Origin: Streptomyces wedmorensis
GTDB lineage: Bacteria; Actinomycetota; Actinomycetes; Streptomycetales; Streptomycetaceae
DNA length: 64,000 bases
Direction of reading: 5' to 3'
NCBI RefSeq assembly: GCF_000716445.1
Contig: NZ_JNWK01000019.1
Coordinates: forward strand, 1-64,000
The first letter of the stretch is position 1; each line of letters starts with the position of its first letter. Below, piece by piece: positions 50,735 through 58,831 of the stretch. The position numbers and the translations under genes are program-made. Under the pieces are notes generated by a model, which saw nothing but the letters and a program-made list of their open reading frames with translations, was not told the origin of the DNA and ran no database searches.

Positions 50735-52126
50735 GATGAACCATTGGCGCGCAACTCCAGACTCCGACTCGTCCGCCCGCGGGCGCTGGCCACCGCCCGA
50801 CGGGCCGTGACGACCCGGCGCACCCGGCCGGCGCCGCGGCCGCCCGAGGGCACTCCGCCCCGCGCGGAACTCGCCCGCCAGGCCCGGCAGGTCCTCGCCG
50901 ACGCCGTACGGCTCGCCCGCTGGGCCGCCGTCGAACGCGGAGCCGAGACCGCCCTCCGCACCGGCGCGGAACCCGCCCCCGCCCGGGAACGGGCCGCGGC
51001 CGCACTGAACCTGACGCCCGGCCAGGTCCGGGCCTGCTGGGACCGCGCCCGGCTGGCCGGCCTCGTCGAACTGCACGGCGACGCCGTCCGACCCGGCTGG
51101 CGGCTGCACGCCTGGGACCGCGACGACTCCGCCGTGCTGCGCGGCTGGGTCGCCCTCTTCGACGCCTGGTCCCTGGTCCACCCGGCCCCCGAGGGGGTCG
51201 AGCCGAGCGCCGTCGCCGAGGTCGTCGAGGCCGTCCCGCAGGTCCTCTCGCTGCTCCAGCTCTCCCAGGGCCCGGTCCTCGTCCCGGCCCTCCTCGACCT
51301 CCTCGGCCAGCGGGTCGAGGAACTCCGCGAGGAGCGCTGCGAGGTCCCCGCCGCCGGACCCGCCCCCGAGACGGGAGGAGCCCCCGGCACCCACGGGCTC
51401 CCCACCCTCCTCGACTGGGCGCTCGAGGGCCTGGCCGCCGTCGGCGCGCTCACCCTCGACCCCGGCACGGACGGACGTCACGCCACCCTGACCCCGCTCG
51501 GCAACTGGGCGGTCTGGGTCAAGCTGGAGCAGATCTGCGTCGCCGCGCAGAGCCCCGCCGGCAACATCGAGCAGTCCGCCGAGGACATGCTCCGCGGCTG
51601 CGCCCGGCTCACCCCGGGCCCGGCCCGCGACGAGTACCGCGCCTGGCTCGCGGCCCGGACCCTGTCCAGCGCCGTCACCGAGCTCCTCGCCGTCGCCCGC
51701 GGCGAGGACGCCCTGCTGCGCGGGCTCGCCTTCGAGGCGCTCCGGGTCGTCGGAGCCCCCGCCGAGGCGGAGGTCAGGGCCACCGTCGCCGAGCCCTCGC
51801 TGCGCCCGTACGCGCTGCTGTGGCTCGCGGAGTACGACGGCGCCGACCCCGACGACGCCCAGGAGGTGCTCACCCGTGAGGAGGCGACCTGGCTCTGGGT
51901 GGACACCGCGGCCGCCGTCGCCGACCACGGCGAGAGCGCCCTGCTCGTCCGCCACCTCGACTCCGCCGTGCAGGGCACGGTCCCGGCCCTGCTCGACGAG
52001 GTCCGGGCCGTCGGCCATCCCCGTACCGTCCAGGTCCTGGTCGCCCTCGCCGCCGCCCACCCGGACCCGGCCCTGGCCAAGGCGGTCCGCCGGGCCGCCT
52101 TCCAGGTCCACACCGGCGGATCCTGA
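50717..52126 (+). CDS. Uncharacterised actinobacterial protein (469 aa)
   Basis: 469 residues. After a basic start (RLRLVRPRALATARRAVTTRRTR) the protein is Ala/Leu/Glu-rich and probably all helical, with segments such as QVRACWDRARLAGLVELHGD that look like a winged-helix subdomain and a HEAT-like C-terminal half (HPRTVQVLVALAAAHPDPALAKAVRRAAF). No catalytic motif or membrane helix is visible. Similar proteins seem to be confined to Streptomyces relatives. No ribosome binding site precedes GTG 50717, and AAGACT lies six bases upstream, so leaderless expression is possible. An inverted repeat encloses the start codon. Confidence 0.72.
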   Translation: MTSRKPDEPLARNSRLRLVRPRALATARRAVTTRRTRPAPRPPEGTPPRAELARQARQVLADAVRLARWAAVERGAETALRTGAEPAPARERAAAALNLTPGQVRACWDRARLAGLVELHGDAVRPGWRLHAWDRDDSAVLRGWVALFDAWSLVHPAPEGVEPSAVAEVVEAVPQVLSLLQLSQGPVLVPALLDLLGQRVEELREERCEVPAAGPAPETGGAPGTHGLPTLLDWALEGLAAVGALTLDPGTDGRHATLTPLGNWAVWVKLEQICVAAQSPAGNIEQSAEDMLRGCARLTPGPARDEYRAWLAARTLSSAVTELLAVARGEDALLRGLAFEALRVVGAPAEAEVRATVAEPSLRPYALLWLAEYDGADPDDAQEVLTREEATWLWVDTAAAVADHGESALLVRHLDSAVQGTVPALLDEVRAVGHPRTVQVLVALAAAHPDPALAKAVRRAAFQVHTGGS

Positions 52127-52157
52127 CGGCCCGCGCACGCCCCCTCCCGGCGCCGGG

Positions 52158-52559
52158 CTACTCCGCGGCGCCGGGGGTGTACGTCCCGAAGCTCCAGATG
52201 TTGCCCTCGACGTCCCGGGCCGTGTAGTCCCGGGACCCGTACTCCTGGTCCGTGGGCGGCAGCACGACCTCGACGCCGTGGGCGACGGCCCGCGCGTGGT
52301 GCTCGTCCACGTCGTCCACGTGCACGAAGACGCCCACCGGACCCGCGCCGGCCATCAGCTTGTCGAACTCGCTGCCGGTGCCCTTGCTGCCCAGCATCAC
52401 CATGCCGTTGCCGAAGGACAGCTCGGCGTGCGCGACCCGACCGTCCTCGGCCTCGTACACGGCGGTCGCCGAGAAACCGAAGCCCTCCGTGAGCTGCTTG
52501 ATCGCCGCCTTCGCGTCCTCGTACGTCAGCGTCGGACAGATGTGCGGTGTCTCGGGCAT
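52158..52559 (-). CDS. VOC/glyoxalase-superfamily protein
   Basis: 133 residues with two beta-alpha-beta-beta-beta modules: TLTYEDAKAAIKQLTEGFGF...HAELSFGNGMVMLG and VGVFVHVDDVDEHHARAVAHGVEVVLPPTDQEYGSRDYTARDVEGNIWSFGTY. The closing YxARDxEGNxWxFGTY motif is typical of glyoxalase/bleomycin-resistance-like proteins (PhnB-like). Metal ligands are not fully conserved (His in AHAELSF, Glu in DVEGN), so enzyme or binding role is open. ATG 52559 is preferred, with GAGGGAG eight bases upstream; GTG 52568 is possible. Confidence 0.83.
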   Translation of the reverse strand: MPETPHICPTLTYEDAKAAIKQLTEGFGFSATAVYEAEDGRVAHAELSFGNGMVMLGSKGTGSEFDKLMAGAGPVGVFVHVDDVDEHHARAVAHGVEVVLPPTDQEYGSRDYTARDVEGNIWSFGTYTPGAAE

Positions 52560-52627
52560 CCCGACCACTCCCTCTCGATCCAGCCGAATGTGACCCGGGT
52601 CTCAGTCTTGCAGTCGCCACCGACAAC

Positions 52628-53518
52628 TCACCGGAAGGTGTTGCACTGGGCCATGTCGCCGGTCCTGTAGCCCTGGTGGAACCATTGCTGCCGCTGCGCC
52701 GCCGAGCCGTGCGTCCAGTTCTCCGGCGTCACCCGGCCCTGGAACCGCTCTTGGATCCGGTCGTCGCCCACCGCGGCCGCCGCGTCCAGGCCGTCCAGGA
52801 TGTCGTCGTCGGTGAGCCGGGTCAGCAGCGGTCGGCCCGTCCTGTCGTCGGGGGTGGTCGTCGCGTGGCGCGCCCAGACGCCGGCGTAGCAGTCGGCCTG
52901 GAGCTCGACGCGTACGGCGTTGGAGTTCGCGCCGGTCCGGCCGTCCTGGGCGCGGCTGAGGGTCCCCATCAGGTTCTGGACGTGGTGGCCGTACTCGTGC
53001 GCGACCACGTACGCCTGGGCGAAGGGCCCGCCGGTCGAGCCGAACTTGGCGCGCAGTTCCTCGAAGAAGCCCAGGTCCAGGTAGACCTGCCGGTCGCCGG
53101 GGCAGTAGAAGGGCCCCACCGCCGAGGTCGCCGAGCCGCACGCGGTCCCGACTCGCTGGGTGAACATCACGGTGGCGGCGCTCCCGTAGGTGCCGCCGCG
53201 GCGCGCGTACTCGGTCCGCCAGAAGTCCTGGAGGCTGTTGACGACGGCGACGATCCGGCAGTCCTCGCGGGTGTTGGCGTCCGAGCCCTTCCGGCAGGCC
53301 TGGTTCACCTGCGTCGCGGACGAGGAGCTCGCCACCGGCTGGTCTCCGCCGCCGGAGAGCCCGAGCTGGTCGGGGCCCACGCCGAAGAGGATGCCCAGGA
53401 TCAGCGCGATGAGGCCGATGACGCCGCCGCCGACGGTCGCCTTGCCGCCCGGGACGCGGCTGCCGCGGACGTCCCGCACCTCCGATGTGTCCAGGTCGGC
53501 GTCGTCGTCGAACTGCAC
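52628..53518 (-). CDS. Neutral zinc metallopeptidase (YpfJ family)
   Basis: 296 residues. A membrane helix (GGVIGLIALILGILFGVGPD, ~30-50) anchors an external domain. The zinc motif HEYGH is at 174-178 (AYVVAHEYGHHVQNLMG) and the third ligand fits RVELQADCYAGVWA. FYCPGDRQVYLDLGFFEEL and WFHQGYRTGDMAQCNTF are family motifs, with Cys pairs that could form disulfides. The biological substrate is unknown. GTG 53518 has GGAGGG upstream. It converges with the VOC gene and diverges from the ABC-F gene. Confidence 0.9.
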   Translation of the reverse strand: MQFDDDADLDTSEVRDVRGSRVPGGKATVGGGVIGLIALILGILFGVGPDQLGLSGGGDQPVASSSSATQVNQACRKGSDANTREDCRIVAVVNSLQDFWRTEYARRGGTYGSAATVMFTQRVGTACGSATSAVGPFYCPGDRQVYLDLGFFEELRAKFGSTGGPFAQAYVVAHEYGHHVQNLMGTLSRAQDGRTGANSNAVRVELQADCYAGVWARHATTTPDDRTGRPLLTRLTDDDILDGLDAAAAVGDDRIQERFQGRVTPENWTHGSAAQRQQWFHQGYRTGDMAQCNTFR

Positions 53519-53697
53519 GGTCCACCACCCTCCGCGTCACTGCCGCGGCAGTGGCCGCCGCCCTGCGCCGAGTATCGGATGATCTCGAACGCATCGCTCC
53601 TTTTGGGCGGCATCGGCGGTATATGAAGAAGATCCTGAAGTGCTCCCATGCCCCACATGGCCGAAAACCAGTTGCAGAAGCCCGTTAGACTGGCTGT

Positions 53698-53724
53698 ATG
53701 GCCATTCTCCTTTGGGTGCATTAG
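53698..53724 (+). CDS. Possible leaderless upstream peptide before the ABC-F gene
   Basis: ATG 53698 opens an eight-residue frame, MAILLWVH, that ends at TAG 53722. A TAGACT -10 box at 53686-53691 lies six bases before the ATG, the spacing expected for a leaderless transcript. The main ABC-F start follows 61 bp after the peptide stop. Antibiotic-responsive ABC-F genes often carry such leader peptides for ribosome-mediated attenuation. Translation of this peptide is inferred only from position. Confidence 0.4.
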   Translation: MAILLWVH

Positions 53725-53785
53725 CGGCGTCGAAGCCCGCCACCAGTCGTCCTTCCGCCGTTTCCCACCGCCCTGGAGTCTGTCC

Positions 53786-55384
53786 GTGATCACCGCTTCC
53801 GGTATCGAGCTGCGCGCCGGCGCCCGCATCCTCATCGAATCCGCTTCGTTCCGCATCGCCAAGGGCGACCGCATCGGCCTCGTCGGCCGCAACGGAGCGG
53901 GCAAGACCACCCTCACCAAGTGCCTCGCGGGCGAGGGCCAGCCGGCCGCCGGCGCCATCGCCCGCTCCGGCGAGGTCGGCTACCTCCCGCAGGACCCGCG
54001 CACCGGCGACCTCGACGTCCTGGCCCGCGACCGCATCCTCTCCGCCCGCGGCCTCGACACCCTCCTCAAGAAGATGCGGGCGAACGAGGAGCGCATCGCC
54101 ACCGGCTCCGGCGCCACCCGCGACAAGGCCATGCGGCAGTACGAGCGCCAGGAGACCGAGTTCCTCACCAAGGGCGGCTACGCGGCCGAGGCCGAGGCCT
54201 CCACCATCGCCGCCGCCCTCGGCCTGCCCGACCGGGTCATGGGCCAGCCGCTGCACACCCTCTCCGGTGGTCAGCGCCGCCGCGTCGAGCTCGCCCGGAT
54301 CCTCTTCTCGGACGCCGACACGCTCCTCCTCGACGAGCCCACGAACCACCTCGACGCCGACTCCATCGTCTGGCTCCGGGACTACCTGAAGACCTACCGC
54401 GGCGGCTTCATCGTCATCTCCCACGACGTCGACCTCGTCGAGACCGTGGTCAACAAGGTCTTCTACCTGGACGCCAACCGCTCCACGATCGACGTCTACA
54501 ACATGGGCTGGAAGCTCTACCAGCAGCAGCGCGAGGCCGACGAGAAGCGTCGCAAGCGCGAGCGCCAGAACGCCGAGAAGAAGGCCGCCGCCCTCAACTC
54601 GCAGGCCGACAAGATGCGCGCCAAGGCCACCAAGACCGTCGCCGCGCAGAACATGGCCAAGCGCGCCGAGCGGCTGCTCTCCGGCCTCGACGCCGTCCGC
54701 GTCTCCGACAAGGTCGCCAAGCTCCGCTTCCCGGAGCCGGCGCCCTGCGGCAAGACCCCGCTGACCGCCGAGGGGCTCTCCAAGTCCTACGGCTCGCTGG
54801 AGATCTTCACCGACGTGGACCTCGCCATCGACAAGGGCTCCCGCGTCGTCATCCTCGGTCTCAACGGCGCCGGCAAGACGACCCTGCTGCGGCTGCTCGG
54901 CGGCGTGGAGCAGCCCGACACGGGCCAGGTCACCCCCGGCCACGGCCTGAAGCTCGGCTACTACGCCCAGGAGCACGAGACGCTCGACCCCGAGCGGACC
55001 GTCCTGGAGAACATGCGCTCGGCCGCGCCCGACCTCGACCTCGTCGAGGTGCGCAAGACGCTCGGCTCCTTCCTGTTCTCCGGCGACGACGTCGACAAGC
55101 CGGCCGGGGTGCTCTCCGGCGGCGAGAAGACCCGCCTCGCGCTCGCGACCCTGGTCGTCTCCTCGGCGAACGTGCTGCTGCTCGACGAGCCGACCAACAA
55201 CCTGGACCCGGCCAGCCGCGAGGAGATCCTCGGTGCCCTGCGGACGTACAAGGGCGCCGTCGTCCTCGTCACCCACGACGAGGGCGCCGTCGAGGCGCTC
55301 GACCCGGAGCGGATCATCCTGCTCCCGGACGGCGTCGAGGACCTGTGGGGCGCGGACTACGCGGACCTGGTGGCCCTGGCCTGA
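53786..55384 (+). CDS. ABC-F family ATPase
   Basis: 532 residues with two ATP-binding cassettes and no membrane part. First domain: Walker A GRNGAGKTT near 35, signature LSGGQRRRVELAR, Walker B LLLDEPTNHLD. A charged linker (QQQREADEKRRKRERQNAEKKAAA region) joins it to the second domain: LGLNGAGKTT, LSGGEKTRLALA, LLLDEPTNNLD. ABC-F proteins act on the ribosome as translation factors or give antibiotic resistance; which one applies cannot be decided. GTG 53786 has GGAG seven bases upstream. A 95-bp leader with a possible uORF precedes it. Confidence 0.92.
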   Translation: MITASGIELRAGARILIESASFRIAKGDRIGLVGRNGAGKTTLTKCLAGEGQPAAGAIARSGEVGYLPQDPRTGDLDVLARDRILSARGLDTLLKKMRANEERIATGSGATRDKAMRQYERQETEFLTKGGYAAEAEASTIAAALGLPDRVMGQPLHTLSGGQRRRVELARILFSDADTLLLDEPTNHLDADSIVWLRDYLKTYRGGFIVISHDVDLVETVVNKVFYLDANRSTIDVYNMGWKLYQQQREADEKRRKRERQNAEKKAAALNSQADKMRAKATKTVAAQNMAKRAERLLSGLDAVRVSDKVAKLRFPEPAPCGKTPLTAEGLSKSYGSLEIFTDVDLAIDKGSRVVILGLNGAGKTTLLRLLGGVEQPDTGQVTPGHGLKLGYYAQEHETLDPERTVLENMRSAAPDLDLVEVRKTLGSFLFSGDDVDKPAGVLSGGEKTRLALATLVVSSANVLLLDEPTNNLDPASREEILGALRTYKGAVVLVTHDEGAVEALDPERIILLPDGVEDLWGADYADLVALA

Positions 55385-55396
55385 CCCCGTCGGCGG

Positions 55397-55428
55397 CCCC
55401 GGATGCGCCCGAAGGGGTGCTTCCGGGG
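55397..55428 (+). terminator. Hairpin terminator after the ABC-F gene
   Basis: CCCCGGA (55397-55403) and TCCGGGG (55422-55428) pair around a loop that can itself fold (GCGCCC/GGGGTGC). It lies 13 bp past the stop codon. GC-rich without a U-tract, as is usual in Streptomyces. Confidence 0.55.
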
Positions 55429-55761
55429 ACCGGATCGATCATGTGGAGCTGGATCATTCGGCTCATCGGTGATCCTTCATCTGAGTGAGGGTCTCTGGTA
55501 CATCCCGGCGCGGTGCTCTGCGGAATCCTTCCGGCAGACCCGCGCCGCACGTGTGTTCCCACGGCATCGCTGACCTGGCACTTCCCGTCCCGACCGGTAC
55601 GGATGAGCCGCCCCACCCCTGCGGAATGAATGGTTCCGTCTGTGATGACGCCGTACTCCTCCGCAAACCCGGCGGCACGGACCTTGTCGAATGGGTGGCC
55701 AGGAGGCCGGGGAGGGGTGATCATGAGAAGTCCAGAGCGCACTTCCCATGAGGAGGCACGG
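55429..55761. promoter_or_regulatory. gbn upstream region with clustered GATC sites
   Basis: Together with the terminator this is a 377-bp gap. GATC occurs at 55433, 55437, 55452, 55471 and 55719, three of them in GATCAT or GATCGATCAT context. Gbn, encoded next door, is a nucleoid-associated protein named for binding GATC-containing sites, so the cluster suggests autoregulation. No gene is seen in the gap; an in-frame ATG at 55724 would lengthen Gbn but lacks a ribosome binding site. Confidence 0.5.
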
Positions 55762-55983
55762 GTGGCCGAGACTCTGAAGAAGGGCAGCCGGGTGACCGGC
55801 GCCGCGCGCGACAAGCTCGCGGCAGACCTGAAGAAGAAGTACGACTCCGGTGCGAGCATCCGGGCGCTGGCCGAGGAAACCGGCCGCTCCTACGGATTCG
55901 TCCACCGGATGCTCAGTGAGTCCGGAGTCACTCTGCGTGGACGTGGTGGAGCGACACGGGGCAAGAAGGCGGCCTCGGTCTGA
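55762..55983 (+). CDS. gbn: Gbn-like GATC-binding nucleoid-associated protein (SCO1839 type)
   Basis: 73 residues, AETLKKGSRVTGAARDKLAADL then KKYDSGASIRALAEETGRSYGFVHRMLSESGVTLRGRGG and a basic tail. A single helix-turn-helix (SIRALAEETGRSYGFVHRML) is flanked by basic segments. It matches the small Streptomyces protein SCO1839, described as the nucleoid-associated protein Gbn that binds GATC motifs and affects sporulation. GTG 55762 has a strong GAGGAGG. It sits between an ABC-F gene and an enoyl-CoA hydratase gene, the order I recall from S. coelicolor. Confidence 0.88.
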   Translation: MAETLKKGSRVTGAARDKLAADLKKKYDSGASIRALAEETGRSYGFVHRMLSESGVTLRGRGGATRGKKAASV

Positions 55984-56115
55984 CATCGGGGCGGCTCGAC
56001 CGGGCCACCGGGTCTCTCGGTGGCCACCCGGTCGGTCCTGCGGTCGGCCGGGTGGTTACTGTGCAGTCACTTAGCATTTCGCATGCAGTGCTGCACCGGA
56101 ACCGGAGGCGCCCCC

Positions 56116-56916
56116 ATGACTACGCTCGAAGACTCTGAGCTCGTATTCGACAAGGACGGTGTACGGCTCACCGTCGAAGACGCCGTTGCCACGGTGACCC
56201 TGACCAACCCGGCGAAGCGCAACGCTCAGTCTCCCGCTCTGTGGCGGGCGTTGACGGAAGCCGGCCGGTCACTCCCGGGCAGCGTGCGGGTCGTCGTCCT
56301 GCGCGGTGAGGGCAAGTCCTTCTCCGCCGGGCTCGACCGGCAGGCGTTCACGCCCGAGGGCTTCGACGGAGAGCCGTCCTTCCTCGACCTCGCGCGCGGT
56401 TCCGACGAGGACCTCGACGCGGTCATCGCCGAGTACCAGGAGGCGTTCACCTGGTGGCGCCGTAGCGACCTCGTGTCGATCGCGGCCGTCCAGGGCCACG
56501 CCATCGGCGCGGGCTTCCAGCTCGCCCTCGCGTGCGACCTGCGGGTCGTCGCCGAGGACGTGCAGTTCGCCATGCGCGAGACCAGCCTGGGTCTCGTCCC
56601 GGACCTCACCGGGACGCACCCGCTCGTCTCGCTCGTCGGCTACGCCCGCGCGCTCGAGATCTGCGCCACCGGCCGCTTCGTCCACGCGGACGAGGCCGAG
56701 CGCATCGGTCTCGCCAACCTGTCCGTGCCCGTCGACGAGCTCGACGCGGCCGTACGGGACCTCAGCGCCGCCCTGACCGCGGCGCCCCGCGACGCGGTCA
56801 CCGAGACCAAGGCGCTCCTCCAGGGCGTCTCCGGCCGCTCCTACGAGGAGCAGCGCACCGCCGAGCGTGCCGCCCAGGCGCGCCGCCTGCGCGACCTCGC
56901 GGGGCTCGGCGACTGA
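56116..56916 (+). CDS. Enoyl-CoA hydratase/isomerase family protein
   Basis: 266 residues of the crotonase fold. The oxyanion-hole segments are GEGKSFSAGLDRQAF and VQGHAIGAGFQLALACDLRVVAEDVQFAMRE, followed by LGLVPDLTGTHPL, where hydratases carry one of the catalytic Glu residues; here that position is Asp or Thr. Substrate and exact reaction are therefore uncertain. ATG 56116 has GGAGG eight bases upstream. It has its own promoter region and converges with the next gene. Confidence 0.85.
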   Translation: MTTLEDSELVFDKDGVRLTVEDAVATVTLTNPAKRNAQSPALWRALTEAGRSLPGSVRVVVLRGEGKSFSAGLDRQAFTPEGFDGEPSFLDLARGSDEDLDAVIAEYQEAFTWWRRSDLVSIAAVQGHAIGAGFQLALACDLRVVAEDVQFAMRETSLGLVPDLTGTHPLVSLVGYARALEICATGRFVHADEAERIGLANLSVPVDELDAAVRDLSAALTAAPRDAVTETKALLQGVSGRSYEEQRTAERAAQARRLRDLAGLGD

Positions 56917-56929
56917 CGCACGCGCGCGT

Positions 56930-57676
56930 TCAGCGCAGTTCCGACACGAGAACCGTGACCGCGGTCGCCCCGCCGGCGGCCGCGGTCACGGCGTTCCGGG
57001 CGGCACGGGCGACGTCCAGCGGCCGCCTGCCCGCCGTGACGGCCAGCTCGATCCGCACGCTGCCGTCCGGGCGTCGGTGCACCGGGTGCCCCAGGGCGTC
57101 CGTCACGCCCGCGACGCCCTCGACGCGCAGGACCGCGAGGGCCACCGGGTCGTCCGTCGCCGGCGAGGTCCGACCCGGCGGGGGAGCGGCCGGTCCGGCC
57201 GGCGGCGGCGCCGCGTCGAGCAGCTCCGTCACCCGCAGGTCCACGTGCGCCACGGAGAGACCGAGCCCGTCCGTCGCGGCCCCGAGCAGCGCCGACCGCA
57301 GCTCCTCGGCCACCTCCGGCAGCGGGCGGCCCGTCACCACCGCGAAGTCCGCGGTGATCCGCAGGGGCCCCGGAGGCAGGCCGCCCGGCGGGACCGGTAG
57401 CTCCTCCGGAGTCGTCGCCGTCCCGGCCGCGTGCTCGCCGCCCGGAGCGGCGTCCGAATCGCCGCCCGGAGCGGCCTCCGAATCGGCGTCCGGGTCGGGC
57501 CCGACCCTGAGTCTGCCGGGCACCACTCCCCGTACGGCCGAAGCGGCCCGGTCCAGGACCGTCCGCGCGGCCCGCTCGGTGATCCACGCGCCGTCCTCCG
57601 GCGCTCCCAGGGGCAGCAGCCTGCCCGGAGCGAGGCGGTCCCGTACCGCCGTCGTCCAACCCTCAGCAGTCGTCAT
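56930..57676 (-). CDS. Nucleopolyhedrovirus P10-family-named protein beside the Asp23 cluster
   Basis: 248 residues. Two regions resemble short Asp23-like modules (LRITADFAVVTGRPLPEVAEELRSALLGAATDGLGLSVAHVDLRVTELL and the C-terminal VRIELAVTAGRRPLDVARAARNAVTAAAGG), separated by a Pro/Gly/Ala-rich linker. The database name for this actinobacterial family refers to a viral protein and says nothing about function. It is divergent from the Asp23 gene at 57770 across a 93-bp promoter region and is conserved beside that cluster in Streptomyces, so a role in the same envelope-stress system is likely. Confidence 0.72.
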   Translation of the reverse strand: MTTAEGWTTAVRDRLAPGRLLPLGAPEDGAWITERAARTVLDRAASAVRGVVPGRLRVGPDPDADSEAAPGGDSDAAPGGEHAAGTATTPEELPVPPGGLPPGPLRITADFAVVTGRPLPEVAEELRSALLGAATDGLGLSVAHVDLRVTELLDAAPPPAGPAAPPPGRTSPATDDPVALAVLRVEGVAGVTDALGHPVHRRPDGSVRIELAVTAGRRPLDVARAARNAVTAAAGGATAVTVLVSELR

Positions 57677-57769
57677 TCCCCCAGCCTGCCGTATCCCCGG
57701 GGCAAATCGGGGCAAGCGCCCTTAGTGTGGGCGAAGAACCCCGAAACATCACAGAAGGGGCGAAAGCTG

Positions 57770-58246
57770 ATGACTGACACCACTTCCTCCGGGAACCTCG
57801 GGACCGACGAACAGCGTCGGACCAGCGTGACCAAGCGAGGCGGCGGCGCCCCGGCCACCCGGGGCAAGACGACGATCGCCGACGGCGTCGTCGAGAAGAT
57901 CGCCGGTCTCGCCGCACGCGACGTCACCGGCGTCCACGCCATGGGCAGCGGACTCTCCCGCACCTTCGGTGCCGTACGAGACCGTGTGCCGGGCGGTGGC
58001 GGCGCCAAGGCGAACGCCACCCGAGGGGTCAAGGCCGAGGTCGGCGAGGTACAGACCGCACTCGACCTGGAGATCGTCATCGAGTACGGCGTCTCGATCG
58101 CCGAGGTCGCGGGCGACGTCAGGGAGAACGTCATCGCCGCCGTGGAGCGGATGACCGGCCTCGAGGTCGTCGAGGTCAACATCGCGGTCAGCGACGTGAA
58201 GCTGCCCGACGAAGAGGACGAGGAGCCGGAGTCCCGGCTCCAGTAG
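57770..58246 (+). CDS. Asp23/Gls24 family envelope stress protein
   Basis: 158 residues. The Asp23 core is GKTTIADGVVEKIAGLAARDVTGVHAMG, LDLEIVIEYGVSIAEVAGDVRENVIAAVERMTGLEVVEVNIAVSDVKLP. A polar N-terminus precedes it and an acidic tail follows (EEDEEPES). Asp23 proteins form membrane-associated assemblies bound to AmaP, encoded at 59632. ATG 57770 has AGAAGGGG upstream. It is the first gene of a five-gene unit of Asp23, small membrane protein, second Asp23-like protein, DUF6286 protein and AmaP. Confidence 0.92.
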   Translation: MTDTTSSGNLGTDEQRRTSVTKRGGGAPATRGKTTIADGVVEKIAGLAARDVTGVHAMGSGLSRTFGAVRDRVPGGGGAKANATRGVKAEVGEVQTALDLEIVIEYGVSIAEVAGDVRENVIAAVERMTGLEVVEVNIAVSDVKLPDEEDEEPESRLQ

Positions 58247-58288
58247 TCGCCGACAGTGCGGTCGGCACGGGCACGGAAGGGGCTCAGG

Positions 58289-58480
58289 ATGAGCATGGCG
58301 ATGGTCGGCCTCATGGCCGGCATGGCCCTCGGGTTCGCCGGGTACTTCGGCGGCTTCGGGGCGTTTCTCCTGGTCGCGGCGTTGGGCGCGATCGGCTTCG
58401 TGGCCGGTCGGTTCATCGAAGGCGACCTGGAACCCGGCGACCTGTTCAGGGGCCGCGAACGCGGCGACCGGCGGCGGTGA
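58289..58480 (+). CDS. Small membrane protein in the Asp23 operon
   Basis: 63 residues, almost entirely one Gly-rich double helix region (MAMVGLMAGMALGFAGYFGGFGAFLLVAALGAIGFVAGRF) and a charged tail EGDLEPGDLFRGRERGDRRR. It resembles the DUF2273-type small membrane proteins that accompany Asp23 genes in Gram-positive bacteria. ATG 58289 has GGAAGGGG upstream. Likely an inner-membrane partner of the Asp23/AmaP assembly. Confidence 0.82.
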   Translation: MSMAMVGLMAGMALGFAGYFGGFGAFLLVAALGAIGFVAGRFIEGDLEPGDLFRGRERGDRRR

Positions 58481-58486
58481 CGCGGG

Positions 58487-58831
58487 GTGGTGACGGACCT
58501 GGTCCGCGACCGGGGGGCGACGAAGATCGCCGACCGGGTCGTCGCGAAGATCGCCGCCCAGGCGGCCAGAGAGGCCCTCGACGCCCTACCCGAGGGCGGC
58601 TCCCGGCCGCACGCCTCGGTCGTCGTCCACCGGGACGTCGCCCGGGTCTCGGTCAACCTCGAACTCGACTACCCCTCCGACGTCGGCCGCCAGTGCGGGG
58701 CCGTCCGGGGAAGGGTCCGCAACCGCGTGGAGGAGCTCGCCGGCATGGAGGTCCACGAGGTGGCCGTCCACGTCGAGCGCCTCCACTCCCCACTCACCCG
58801 CCAGGCCGCCCACCGGGACCGCCTCTCATGA
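58487..58831 (+). CDS. Second, short Asp23-like protein
   Basis: 114 residues: ATKIADRVVAKIAAQAAREALD, then ASVVVHRDVARVSVNLELDYPSDVGRQCGAVRGRVRNRVEELAGMEVHEVAVHVERLH. The pattern is that of the Asp23 core but more divergent than the gene at 57770, and it has no acidic tail. Starts GTG 58487 and 58490 are both possible. It begins six bases after the previous gene and overlaps the next by ATGA, so it is tightly co-translated. Confidence 0.82.
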   Translation: MVTDLVRDRGATKIADRVVAKIAAQAAREALDALPEGGSRPHASVVVHRDVARVSVNLELDYPSDVGRQCGAVRGRVRNRVEELAGMEVHEVAVHVERLHSPLTRQAAHRDRLS

